Assembly: GCF_900079725.1 (NCBI RefSeq)
Contig: NZ_LT599032.1
Span: 556,948 to 620,947 of the forward strand
DNA: 64,000 bases
Reading direction: 5' to 3'
From: an uncultured Dysgonomonas sp.
GTDB taxonomy: Bacteria > Bacteroidota > Bacteroidia > Bacteroidales > Dysgonomonadaceae
The translations under genes and the position numbers were made by a program. The notes under the pieces were generated by a model. The model made no database searches. It saw only the letters and a list, made by a program, of their open reading frames with translations, and was not told where the DNA came from. Below, piece after piece: positions 7,736-16,062 of the stretch. How positions within the stretch are numbered: position 1 is the stretch's first letter; each line of letters opens with the position of its first letter.

Positions 7736-9832
7736 ATGAATAAATCAATTATGGCATTATTACTCGGCGCATCTGCTGTTTCGTGTGGCGGTAACTTTTC
7801 CGCAAAAATAGAGAACACGGAAAAAGATGCCCCGCTCATCGGCAAAGCCACCGTAAAAGTTGAAAATGGTATTATGACCCCCGAAGTCCTCTACAGCTTC
7901 GGACGTGTATCCGATGTACAAGTTTCACCTGATAAATCAAAAGTACTTTACGGAGTCACTTATGTAAGTATCGAGCAAAACAAGACTAACCGGGAGTTAT
8001 TTACGATGAATATCGATGGCTCGGACAAAAAGCAAATAACCCAAACTGCCAAAAGCGAGAACAATGCCGTATGGATAAAAGGAGGCTCTAAAATAGCATT
8101 CCTTAGCAGCGAGAGTGGTTCTTCACAGATATGGGAAATGAATCCGGATGGAACCGAACGCATGCAGATCAGCGAAATAGAAGGGGGCATAAATGGTTTT
8201 TCTTATTCTCCGGATGAAAAGAAGATACTATATATTAAGAACATAAAGTTCGGGGAGCGCACAGCCGATAAATACCCAGATCTGCCTAAGGCGTCAGGAC
8301 GTATTATAGATGACCTGATGTATAAACACTGGTCGGAATGGGTGGAAGAAATCCCTCATAGCTTTGTTGCCGATTATGATGGCACAAAAATAACAGAAGG
8401 CATAGATATCCTAGGTGATGAACCTTACGAATGCCCAATGCTTCCATTCGGAGGTACGGAGCAATTGGCATGGAGTCCCGATAGTAAATCGATAGCATAT
8501 ACATGCCGCAAGAAAAAAGGGATGGAATATGCTTTGTCTACGAATTCCGATATATACCTATATAATATAGATACAAAAGAGACTAAAAATCTTACAGAAG
8601 GTATGATGGGATACGACATCAATCCTGTTTTCTCTCCTGACGGCAAATATATTGCCTGGCAAAGCATGGAGCGCGACGGGTACGAGTCTGACAAGAACCG
8701 GATGTTTGTACTGAATCTGGCTACTAATGAGAAAATCTATGTAACCGAAAAGTTTGATTACAATACTGATTATCTGGCATGGAACGATAACGAAAGTATC
8801 TATTTTGTATCATGCGTGGAAGCCAAGACTCACATATTCAAAGCATTTGTGCACACTAAAGAAATAAACCGGGTAACAAAAGGTGACTACGATTATGAAT
8901 CTTTTGGTATAGCCGGAGATAAACTGATTGCGACACGTCATTCATTATCAGCACCCAATGAAATATATTCTGTTAATACAACTAACGGTGAAGCTACCGA
9001 ATTGAGTTTCGAAAATAAAGAAATACTGGGACAGCTAAAAATGGGTAAAGTAGAAGAGCGTTGGATAGCCACTACTGATGGAAAGAAAATGCTGACATGG
9101 ATCGTATATCCGCCAAACTTCGACCCTAATAAGAAATATCCTGCCCTTCTATATTGTCAGGGTGGCCCTCAGAGTACAGTAAGTCAGTTTTGGTCGTACC
9201 GTTGGAATTTACAGATGATGGCTGCAAACGGATACATTATTGTAGCACCCAACCGCAGAGGACTTCCGGGCTTTGGACAGGAATGGCTGGAGCAAATCAG
9301 CAAAGATTATGGCGGACAGAACATGAAGGATTACCTTTCGGCTATAGATGCAATGGCTAAAGAGCCTTTTGTGAATGCCGACAAACTTGGATGTACAGGA
9401 GCAAGCTATGGCGGATTCTCCGTATACTGGCTGGCAGGTAACCACAATAAACGATTCAAAGCATTCCTTGCACATGCCGGTATCTTCAATGTGGAAGCAC
9501 AATATCTTGAGACAGAAGAGATGTGGTTTGCTAACTGGGATCTGGGTGGTTCTTTCTGGGACAGAAGCAATTCTATCGCACAACGTTCATATGCCAACTC
9601 TCCGCACAAATTTGTAGAGAAATGGGATACTCCGATAATGATCACGCATGGGGAACTGGATTACCGCATACTGGCATCTCAGGGCATGATGGCATTCAAT
9701 GCAGCCAAACTGAGAGGCATTCCTGCTCGCATGCTTATTTATCCGAACGAAAACCATTGGATAGCACAGCCTCAAAACGGGATATTGTTCCAAAGAGAGT
9801 TCTTCCGTTGGTTCGACACTTATCTGAAATAG
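7736..9832 (+). CDS. S9 family peptidase, dipeptidyl-peptidase 5-like
   Basis: A 698-residue exported serine peptidase. The N-terminus (MNKSIMALLLGASAVSC) is a signal peptide with a possible lipobox cysteine at 17. Residues about 50-430 form a beta-propeller with repeated SPD(G/K)K blades. The alpha/beta-hydrolase domain occupies about 440-698. The triad reads Ser557 in GASYGG, Asp642 in GELDYR and His674 in NENHW. The segment around VAPNRRGLPGFGQEW also matches the DPP5 branch known from Porphyromonas. DPP5-type enzymes remove dipeptides from oligopeptide N-termini in the periplasm, feeding amino-acid use. It is monocistronic with its own promoter and terminator. Assignment to S9 is firm; DPP5 specificity is inferred. 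Confidence 0.9.
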   Translation: MNKSIMALLLGASAVSCGGNFSAKIENTEKDAPLIGKATVKVENGIMTPEVLYSFGRVSDVQVSPDKSKVLYGVTYVSIEQNKTNRELFTMNIDGSDKKQITQTAKSENNAVWIKGGSKIAFLSSESGSSQIWEMNPDGTERMQISEIEGGINGFSYSPDEKKILYIKNIKFGERTADKYPDLPKASGRIIDDLMYKHWSEWVEEIPHSFVADYDGTKITEGIDILGDEPYECPMLPFGGTEQLAWSPDSKSIAYTCRKKKGMEYALSTNSDIYLYNIDTKETKNLTEGMMGYDINPVFSPDGKYIAWQSMERDGYESDKNRMFVLNLATNEKIYVTEKFDYNTDYLAWNDNESIYFVSCVEAKTHIFKAFVHTKEINRVTKGDYDYESFGIAGDKLIATRHSLSAPNEIYSVNTTNGEATELSFENKEILGQLKMGKVEERWIATTDGKKMLTWIVYPPNFDPNKKYPALLYCQGGPQSTVSQFWSYRWNLQMMAANGYIIVAPNRRGLPGFGQEWLEQISKDYGGQNMKDYLSAIDAMAKEPFVNADKLGCTGASYGGFSVYWLAGNHNKRFKAFLAHAGIFNVEAQYLETEEMWFANWDLGGSFWDRSNSIAQRSYANSPHKFVEKWDTPIMITHGELDYRILASQGMMAFNAAKLRGIPARMLIYPNENHWIAQPQNGILFQREFFRWFDTYLK

Positions 9833-9853
9833 AAGATCAAGATTCCTTATATG

Positions 9854-9890
9854 CAAAAGCTTATCTGATAGATTATCTGATAAGCTTTTG
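9854..9890 (+). terminator. Intrinsic terminator after the S9 peptidase gene
   Basis: Perfect 12-bp arms CAAAAGCTTATC (9854-9865) and GATAAGCTTTTG (9879-9890) around a 13-nt loop, followed by TATTTTAG. It begins 22 bp after the stop codon at 9832. The remaining gap up to the AraC promoter holds nothing else I can identify. Confidence 0.75.
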
Positions 9891-10215
9891 TATTTTAGAT
9901 GGACGCAGATTTAGACTACAATATAAAGGATATAGATATAAAAGCGCCCTTCATTCATTTTCTGTATTAAATAAAATCTATATTATTTTCAAAATATATC
10001 TTATTATTTATATATTATTCTCTTGTTTTTACTAAATTTGTAGCCGAGACTTACACTAAGAATAGAGATGGAAAAATAGATATATTTATAGTGCGGTTGG
10101 CCGATTTCGAGTCAATAAGGGTATTTTTTGTGAAGAATTCAGACAAAAAGGATACCATACTTCCTAAATGTTATACCATATTTCCACAAGATGAAAATTG
10201 TAAAGAATGATGTTA

Positions 10216-10224
10216 TATATTTGC
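10216..10224 (+). promoter_or_regulatory. Promoter -7 element of the AraC gene
   Basis: TATATTTGC is a perfect TAnnTTTG. It lies inside the longest possible reading frame (which begins at 10191), so it argues that translation starts downstream, at ATG 10254. Confidence 0.55.
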
Positions 10225-10253
10225 ACCCGATATTGAGGAGAGACAAGACTGAG

Positions 10254-11153
10254 ATGGAAGACAAGACAAAAATGTACGGAGAAAAAAAAGCTCTGTCAAA
10301 GGACAAGAAAAACTCTGTATATTCTTTTGGGTATGACTTTAATATTTGTATGGGAGAGAGCGCTCTTCCCGTTACATATACCCAGACATATCTTCCCATA
10401 GGAATCTTAGGACTCTGTACTGAAGGATCCGCTATAATAGATGTATATATGCACGAACATCATTTGTCGAAAGGAGAATTAATGGTAATTCTTCCGGGGC
10501 AGATAGTTTCGTTGAAAAGTAAAAGTCCTGATTTTTCAATCAATTATTTTACAGTATCACATTTGTTAATAAACGATGTTCTTAGTGGAGTCGCACGCCT
10601 TTCTCCTTTATTCTTTATACATATGAGAAGGAAGTATCACTATAAGCTATCTAAAGATGAAGTATATCGGTTTTCGCAATACTACAATCTTATATATAGT
10701 TGGGTGAAACCAGCCGACAATTTATTCCAGAGGGAATACATTGTCAATCTGCTGAGGCTTTTCTATCTTGATCTTTATAATAATTATAGGAACAATCTAC
10801 TATCTAAAAATGCCATTCGGGATATTGATAGCCGGAAAGAAAAAATTACATATGATTTCTTCCTTCTGATAATGCAATATTTCAGAGAAAATAGAGAGAT
10901 TGCTTTCTATGCAGAGAAACTCCATATAACGCCTAAATATCTGACCACGGTGGTAAAAGATGTGAGTGGCAGGCCGGCAAAGGACTGGATTGTAGAATAT
11001 AGCATTATGGAGATAAAGTCACTATTAAAAAATCCGGCATTGAATATACAGGAGATAACCGTGAAGACCAACTTTTCTAATCAGACTTCTTTGAGTCGAT
11101 TTTTCAAGAAGCATACAGGTCTGTCTCCTACACAATACAGGATGGATAAATAA
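10254..11153 (+). CDS. AraC family transcriptional regulator
   Basis: 299 residues from ATG 10254, preceded by GGAGAG. An in-frame ATG at 10191 would add 21 residues but would place a consensus -7 box inside the gene, so I prefer 10254. The N-terminal about 190 residues form a cupin-like sensing domain (SAIIDVYMHEHHLSKGELMV). The C-terminal HTH_18 domain spans about 200-299, with two helix-turn-helices: FYAEKLHITPKYLTTVVKDV and IQEITVKTNFSNQTSLSRFF, ending KKHTGLSPTQYR. Neighbours have no obvious catabolic link, so targets are unknown. The following 207 bp contain a large inverted repeat (11179-11331) that could also act as a terminator. Confidence 0.88.
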   Translation: MEDKTKMYGEKKALSKDKKNSVYSFGYDFNICMGESALPVTYTQTYLPIGILGLCTEGSAIIDVYMHEHHLSKGELMVILPGQIVSLKSKSPDFSINYFTVSHLLINDVLSGVARLSPLFFIHMRRKYHYKLSKDEVYRFSQYYNLIYSWVKPADNLFQREYIVNLLRLFYLDLYNNYRNNLLSKNAIRDIDSRKEKITYDFFLLIMQYFRENREIAFYAEKLHITPKYLTTVVKDVSGRPAKDWIVEYSIMEIKSLLKNPALNIQEITVKTNFSNQTSLSRFFKKHTGLSPTQYRMDK

Positions 11154-11178
11154 GAATAAACGATATAATAAATATATA

Positions 11179-11331
11179 TGTAGTTTTGTAAAGTTTGTGT
11201 TAAGGTTGGGTCCTGTGAGTCGAGAGATTCGCGGGACTCATTATTTTTAGCCCAGAACTCTATCTAAAAACAGAAAGGCACATGCTCACGCATATGCCAT
11301 CCCAACCTTAAGACAAATTAAAAAAACTACA
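11179..11331. repeat. MITE-like element with about 30-bp imperfect terminal inverted repeats
   Basis: The left arm 11179-11210 (TGTAGTTTT...TTAAGGTTGGG) and right arm 11301-11331 (CCCAACCTTAA...AAAACTACA) are inverted, with a perfect 11-bp inner block. The 90-bp interior contains a smaller hairpin (TGAGTC...GACTCA). No ORF is present. No clear target duplication is seen, so it may be a MITE relic or a large structured RNA. Confidence 0.5.
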
Positions 11332-11360
11332 CAGAGTAGATAAATCTTATTTATATTGAA

Positions 11361-12818
11361 CTATTCTTTTATACAACGCACCGAACTACCCTTGGCCCTA
11401 TTATCCGTTGCATCTACCTGAATGTAATAGGATTTGAAAAACAACCTATACACAGTACTATAGAAAGCTGTAGCAGACCAGTTATACCCTTCCAGCCCAA
11501 CCATTGTCAGATTACCTGTCGCCGGATCACGATACCCTGCTGCAGGATAATAACCTGCCACAGTCCATTCTTCTCCTTTACCTTTATCAAAAGCAGGCCC
11601 ACCGCCACCTAAACCATTCCATGGACAAGCACTTCCCGACCCACTGCGTGGCACACGCCATCCTTTTGGGCAAGGATCGTAGGTACCCTTTGTATTATCT
11701 GTATTACTCCACAAATAGTTATTGGTTGTACCCGAATTACTATACCAATCCTGATTGCCCTCTGTACTATAATAAAATGTGTACGGATTAATAATAGAAG
11801 TCGGCATATTAAGGCTATTATTCACCTTGTTCTTCCCTATAGCCACATTGCCACCAGACACAGTATAGAGTACAATTTCTAAATTATCATCTACAGCCGA
11901 AGAGCCAGGAAAAGGATCTTTTCTTCCCCATTGATAAAGCATGCCTAATGAACCTATATTACCTGGTGTCGTATTTATCGCGCCTAGATTACGATCCATA
12001 AAGATTGTATTGTTATAGACTTTCTCCCCTGCCAATACTTCCGGATCATAATTTGTCACCCATATATGCCAACTCCAACGTATCACATTATTTATTTTCA
12101 CTGCAACAACAGCATTCCCTTGCAGATTATTACTATTGGTTGTAACCCTCAGCATTGAAGCCGTACCTTTATCTCCTGATGCAAGAGTAACTTCCTTTAT
12201 CAGATCTTTTTTATCTTCCCATAATAATTCCACACTAACGGCTCCCTGCAACCCTACCTCATTCAGATTCAACAATTGATTCCAAACAGCATAAGCCTTT
12301 ATAACGGGGATATCAATTGTTTTATTGAAGCCAACAATAAATGAATTCGACAACTTCAAACCAGCAGGGTCTGTCATACTGGATGGAGCATTCGGTTCAA
12401 CGGGAATACTCCCCGAGTTATCTCTGGTAGGCACACTATCCGAAGTTGCTCTCAACACCCCCCACTGCTCTCCGTCCCATAGATACAAGCCTGGAACAAA
12501 GGGCGTTGTTTTAGTCATATTATAGACCAGCAACCCCACATTCTTCGCTTTTTCACTTGCATATCCAGCTTCTGCGGGGTTAACAAAAGGCTCCAAAGTT
12601 TTCAGATTTACCAATGCCACCCGAGGCAAGATAAAACCGCCGGTTTTACAGGTTATATTATTAGCATCAGGCTCCTGTTCTTTCAGCTGTAATAGTCCGG
12701 CTTTAGCAGGCGCCTCCCCCAATCCTATTGTAACCTGTGCCTGAATGTCTATTGTATGAAGTGCTAATGTAACAAACCCTAACAAAGTAAATCTGATTGT
12801 TCTCGTGCAAGTTTTCAT
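11361..12818 (-). CDS. Exported protein with C-terminal FISUMP-type (major paralogous) domain
   Basis: 485 residues with a signal peptide (about 1-28, ending DIQAQ before VTIGLGEAP). The N-terminal part resembles Bacteroidota surface proteins that begin VTIGxG.P..G..LQLK and contain GFILPRVAL and GLLVYNMT...GLYLWDGEQWG. The C-terminal about 200 residues carry the FISUMP signature: IFMDRNLGA, LYQWGRKDPFP, YDPCPKGWRVPRSG, YNWSATAF and SVRCIKE. Such proteins are surface-exposed and of unknown function, sometimes near fimbrial genes; no fimbrial gene is here. A candidate -7 box TAATTTTGC lies on the minus strand at 12986-12978. Confidence 0.8.
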   Translation of the reverse strand: MKTCTRTIRFTLLGFVTLALHTIDIQAQVTIGLGEAPAKAGLLQLKEQEPDANNITCKTGGFILPRVALVNLKTLEPFVNPAEAGYASEKAKNVGLLVYNMTKTTPFVPGLYLWDGEQWGVLRATSDSVPTRDNSGSIPVEPNAPSSMTDPAGLKLSNSFIVGFNKTIDIPVIKAYAVWNQLLNLNEVGLQGAVSVELLWEDKKDLIKEVTLASGDKGTASMLRVTTNSNNLQGNAVVAVKINNVIRWSWHIWVTNYDPEVLAGEKVYNNTIFMDRNLGAINTTPGNIGSLGMLYQWGRKDPFPGSSAVDDNLEIVLYTVSGGNVAIGKNKVNNSLNMPTSIINPYTFYYSTEGNQDWYSNSGTTNNYLWSNTDNTKGTYDPCPKGWRVPRSGSGSACPWNGLGGGGPAFDKGKGEEWTVAGYYPAAGYRDPATGNLTMVGLEGYNWSATAFYSTVYRLFFKSYYIQVDATDNRAKGSSVRCIKE

Positions 12819-13082
12819 ATGTGAGTAAAATTATTTTCGTTTGCATCATTATGTATGTAGTTCTTCCATATAGAAATATTCCTAGTCATGGGGTAACCCC
12901 GTAAAATACAAGCTATTATTTTGCATAGTAACCAAGAAGCGCATTTGTATATTTTGTGATTTCCTATTAAAATTTCCGCAAAATTAAAGAAATATTTCTC
13001 AATTAAAAACAAATAATATGAAATAATTCTACATTAACCATTTTTTGCTATATCTTTATTTTAGTGGCAAAAAATTAACTTT

Positions 13083-13113
13083 TTTGGTATTTCAAGAATT
13101 AAAGTTATTTTTG
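13083..13113 (+). promoter_or_regulatory. Promoter of the S24 repressor gene
   Basis: TTTG at 13083-13086 and TATTTTTG at 13106-13113 with a 19-bp spacer fit the Bacteroidota consensus. A palindrome follows about 30 bp downstream, near the expected transcription start. Confidence 0.55.
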
Positions 13114-13141
13114 TTAGAAATCTTACAAACTATATTGCAAT

Positions 13142-13159
13142 TATACCTCAATAGGTATA
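13142..13159. promoter_or_regulatory. Candidate operator of the S24 repressor
   Basis: TATACCT (13142-13148), spacer CAAT, AGGTATA (13153-13159): perfect 7-bp inverted arms between the promoter and the start codon at 13187. Position suggests autorepression; binding is inferred. Confidence 0.5.
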
Positions 13160-13186
13160 GTTATAATTCATTATCGATTACACACA

Positions 13187-13900
13187 ATGAACAAAAACTT
13201 AACTCAAAAGGACAGGATTATACAGTTTATAGACAAACAGGGGATTAGCAAAAATAAATTTTATAATCAGACTGGTGTCTCTAACGGTACTCTGGACAAG
13301 AAAAGCGGTATAACAGGCGATACAATAGCAAAAATATATGCTGCATATCCTGAAATAAATCTAGAATGGCTTATTTCGGGTGAAGGTGAAATGATAAAAT
13401 CATCCATATTCTGGCTATACGACAACTTACAGTCGGTACGGGAACAGTATGCTGCTGTAATGAATATAGACCCGTCGACTGTCTCTGACAAAAATCTGCT
13501 CAAAGCAGAATCCCCTTTGGAGTTTATACCAATATTCTCCTATAAGGGTTCGCACAAATGCCATGGGTATCTATCCATACCCAACTTAAGCTCATGTGAC
13601 GGTGCCGGATTTGTGAAGACAGACAGCATGTATCCATTGATCAAACCCGGGGATATCGTATGCTACAAAACTGCGAATCACACCAACGATATATATTGGG
13701 GTGAAATGTATATCGTATATCTTACCATCGATGGAGAAGAGTTTCTCACAATTAAAAACCTGGATAAATCAGATATGGGTGATGACTATATAAGGCTTAG
13801 CGGATACAACCAGAAGTATCACCCAAAAGATGTACCCACAAAAAGTATACAGTGGAAAGCGATAGTAAAAGCCTGTATCAATTACAATTCGATGATATAA
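13187..13900 (+). CDS. HTH and S24 peptidase-type (LexA/phage repressor-like) regulator
   Basis: 237 residues. The N-terminal helix-turn-helix (about 8-65: RIIQFIDKQGISKNKFYNQT, then SGITGDTIAKIYAAYPEINLEWLISGEG) is typical of Bacteroidota CI-like repressors. The C-terminal S24 domain (about 112-230) contains Ser147 in TDSMYPLIKPGD and Lys190 in LTIKNLD, at the spacing of a LexA-type Ser/Lys dyad. It may be inactivated by self-cleavage on DNA damage, or the domain may serve only for dimerisation. No prophage genes are adjacent, so it is an orphan or a domesticated phage repressor. A palindrome at 13142-13159 suggests autoregulation. Confidence 0.85.
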   Translation: MNKNLTQKDRIIQFIDKQGISKNKFYNQTGVSNGTLDKKSGITGDTIAKIYAAYPEINLEWLISGEGEMIKSSIFWLYDNLQSVREQYAAVMNIDPSTVSDKNLLKAESPLEFIPIFSYKGSHKCHGYLSIPNLSSCDGAGFVKTDSMYPLIKPGDIVCYKTANHTNDIYWGEMYIVYLTIDGEEFLTIKNLDKSDMGDDYIRLSGYNQKYHPKDVPTKSIQWKAIVKACINYNSMI

Positions 13901-13935
13901 TACAGAAAAGCGGCCTATCGCGCTATCGAATAAAA

Positions 13936-13964
13936 AGGGATACCTTAATAATTAAAGTATCCCT
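13936..13964 (-). terminator. Terminator of the MaoC gene
   Basis: AGGGATAC (13936-13943) and GTATCCCT (13957-13964) pair perfectly. On the minus strand the hairpin is followed by TTTTTA, so it ends the MaoC transcript. It also lies 36 bp after the convergent S24 gene. Confidence 0.65.
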
Positions 13965-13990
13965 CCATTATATTATCCGTAATATTTCTC

Positions 13991-14458
13991 TTAACTATTG
14001 AAGTGATATAGAAATATGACTGTTTCTTCCAATGCATTCTTCGGGCAGTCTTTTATTTCCAGAATAACCTTCAATTCGGCTTTGGCTATTCCTCTCAGGT
14101 TAACAAGCGAGGCCAAAGTAACCCGTAAACGTACTTCACTGTCGACAATTACCGCCTGATTAAACTTCAACTTTTCGATACCGTAATTTATCAGCATCTT
14201 TATATTGTTTACCTCTATTATCTGATCCCAAAGATAGGGCAAGATAGATACCATGAGGTAACCATGTGCAATTGTACTTTTGAAAGGACTCTCTACCTTA
14301 GCTCTTTCTTCATTTACATGGATCCATTGATAGTCAAGTGTAGCTTCTGCAAATTTGTTGATGCGGTCTTGAGATATTTTCAGCCAATCAGAAGTCCCCA
14401 GTTCCTTTCCTACATACTGCTCAAAATCGGCATAGGAATTAATAATAAGTTTTGCCAT
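13991..14458 (-). CDS. MaoC-like hot-dog fold dehydratase
   Basis: 155 residues, the full length of a single hot-dog domain. The R-hydratase motif appears as FAEATLDYQWIHVNEERA with catalytic Asp42 and His47, followed by IAHGYLMVSILPYL, the substrate-side helix. Relatives hydrate trans-2-enoyl-CoA to (R)-3-hydroxyacyl-CoA or act on acyl-ACP. It is monocistronic with its own terminator and has no fatty-acid gene next to it, so the substrate is not known. The start is ATG at 14458 (MAKLIINSYADFEQYVG). Confidence 0.88.
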   Translation of the reverse strand: MAKLIINSYADFEQYVGKELGTSDWLKISQDRINKFAEATLDYQWIHVNEERAKVESPFKSTIAHGYLMVSILPYLWDQIIEVNNIKMLINYGIEKLKFNQAVIVDSEVRLRVTLASLVNLRGIAKAELKVILEIKDCPKNALEETVIFLYHFNS

Positions 14459-14644
14459 AATAGTTAATTAACAAATACAGTATAAAAATATTGATATTAA
14501 ACGATATTACCAAATAAACATAATAAGGAATATAAATTTAACTATATTTTTTCGCGATTTAATAATTTCCTCTACTATAACACACTTTCGATGCAGCATG
14601 TAATCTAAAATTTAACAAGAAACGCATTAATTCCTTTATCAAAA

Positions 14645-14770
14645 AACTTGACAAACTTGACAACTTTTACACATTTTTTATCTGTCAGCTTTTTCGTTCA
14701 TTTCAACTTTGTATCCAACTTAAAACTTGACAAAGTTGACATATTTTCATATTTTCCACCTGTCAGTTTT
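14645..14770. repeat. Imperfect tandem repeat with ACTTGACAAA-TTGACA units
   Basis: Two units of about 80 bp each start with ACTTGACAAA(C/G)TTGACA (near 14646 and 14727) and end in CTGTCAG (near 14680 and 14760). A related GTCAAGTTT triplet in the opposite orientation is at 48400-48429. Non-coding; function unknown. Confidence 0.5.
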
Positions 14771-14919
14771 TACTCTTATTGTAAGACTCTCCTGAGGAAT
14801 AACGTCGGCTTCTAATATTTCAAAGAACGCTTGTTTCATTTTATTGAATACATCAATCATTTACTTATAGATAAAGTTATTTGACTTACATTATATAAAT
14901 CTTTATAAATTTAATTCCA

Positions 14920-14928
14920 TATCTTTGC
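14920..14928 (+). promoter_or_regulatory. Promoter -7 element of the cbiL operon
   Basis: TATCTTTGC is a perfect -7 element ending 10 bp before the riboswitch. No TTTG is seen at the proper distance upstream. Confidence 0.55.
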
Positions 14929-14936
14929 ACTAAATT

Positions 14937-15220
14937 TTGGTGTTACAAATCCGCATTACCGGATGAGTAATTAAAAGGGAATCAGGTGTAAATCCTGAAC
15001 AGACCCGCTGCTGTAAGCTCTTTTCAGTGAGCAGTTAACAGTCATCAGTTAACAATTTTGCTGAAAAAAGTCTTTGAACAATACCAAACACCACTGTTTC
15101 ACAGTAATCAGTGATACAGTAATCAGTTAACAGTTTTTTTGACTGTTTACTGATAACTGCTAACTGTTTACTGAAAATGGGAAGGCCGTTCAAGGATGGA
15201 GCAAGTCAGAAAACCTGCCA
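14937..15220 (+). promoter_or_regulatory. Cobalamin riboswitch with repeat inserts, controlling the cbiL operon
   Basis: Conserved elements in order: GGTG (14939), AAAAGGGAATCAGG (14973-14986), CCCGC-TGCTG-TAAGC (15004-15018), CTTTGAAC (15072-15079), ACCACTG (15090-15096), GGGAAGGCC (15179-15187), GTTCAAGG (15188-15195) and the B12 box AAGTCAG...CCTGCC (15203-15219). The aptamer is larger than usual because two inserts of CAGTTAACAGT-type repeats occupy 15023-15054 and about 15100-15175; they are complementary to each other (27 of 32 positions plus two G-U). Riboswitches of this class bind adenosylcobalamin or other cobalamins and shut down biosynthesis and uptake genes. An anti-terminator or ribosome-site sequester lies presumably in the 130 bp before cbiL. 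Confidence 0.9.
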
Positions 15221-15351
15221 AAGCGTTATTAGTTGAAAGCTCGAGGTTTAGGCTTAAAATACTGCTTACAGACAACATTTGTACCTGTTCGTCTATTTTT
15301 CCTATACTAAAAGCATCTTATTTTTTAACTCCAATAAAATGGATTGTATAG

Positions 15352-16056
15352 ATGTTTGATTCTGTTATGTTCGTATCTCTCGGTCCCGGAGACCCGGAAC
15401 TGATAACCTTGAAAGGTTTGAAAACACTGCAAGAAGCAGATTTAATATTTTGTCCGTCAACCGCCCTTCCCGGAGGAAAAAGGTCCTCAAGGGCAAAGGA
15501 TGTCTTATTGCAATTGGGCGTCGATGAATCAAAGCTGAACACATTCAATGTACCGATGAACAAAGACCGTTCACTGGCCATTGAAAGCTACAAGGCTGTG
15601 GCGAAAGAAATATCGGATAAGTATAAATCCGGACATAAAATAGCTGTTACAGCCGAAGGAGATGCCGGATTCTACTCTACCATTTACTACATAAGCGAAT
15701 ATCTTACACAGGAGAATATACCGGTCAGCCGTATCGCGGGCGTGCCTGCATTTATAGCCTGTGGCACTCTGGCCAATATTCACATTGTGAAACAAGAGGA
15801 AGAACTCGAAGTTATTCCGGGTACCATAACATTAGACAGCCTGAAAGAAAAGATCAAAAGAGAGAAAACCGTTGTACTAATGAAAACTTCGCAGTGCGAA
15901 CAGGTAATAAAGGAAGCATTAGAAAATATTCAGGACGTCACTTTCCACTATTTTGAGAATGTTGGGATTTTAGGCAAGGAGTTCTATACTCCTAATAGAG
16001 AAGAAATACTCAATCGTAAATTTCCTTACTTTTCACTAATTATAATCCGCAAATAG
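15352..16056 (+). CDS. cbiL: Precorrin-2/cobalt-precorrin-2 C20-methyltransferase
   Basis: 234 residues, one tetrapyrrole methylase domain. The N-terminal VSLGPGDPELITLKGLKTL binds SAM, and the second glycine-rich motif AVTAEGDAGFYST (about 99-111) is the usual one. PSTALPGGKRSSRAKDV after the first motif is typical of CobI/CbiL rather than other methylases. It adds the C20 methyl group to cobalt-precorrin-2. First gene behind the cobalamin riboswitch; the BtuF-like gene starts 6 bp after its stop. The first methyltransferase of the corrin pathway therefore heads the import operon, so both are turned off together when B12 is abundant. Confidence 0.93.
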   Translation: MFDSVMFVSLGPGDPELITLKGLKTLQEADLIFCPSTALPGGKRSSRAKDVLLQLGVDESKLNTFNVPMNKDRSLAIESYKAVAKEISDKYKSGHKIAVTAEGDAGFYSTIYYISEYLTQENIPVSRIAGVPAFIACGTLANIHIVKQEEELEVIPGTITLDSLKEKIKREKTVVLMKTSQCEQVIKEALENIQDVTFHYFENVGILGKEFYTPNREEILNRKFPYFSLIIIRK

Positions 16057-16062
16057 ACCAAT

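Noticed and set aside
13045-13248. Frame of 67 codons upstream of the S24 gene
   Set aside because: It overlaps the promoter, operator and the S24 gene in another frame and has low-complexity Leu/Phe/Tyr composition.
14645-14770. Possible CRISPR array
   Set aside because: Units are imperfect, only two long copies exist, spacing is irregular and there are no cas genes.
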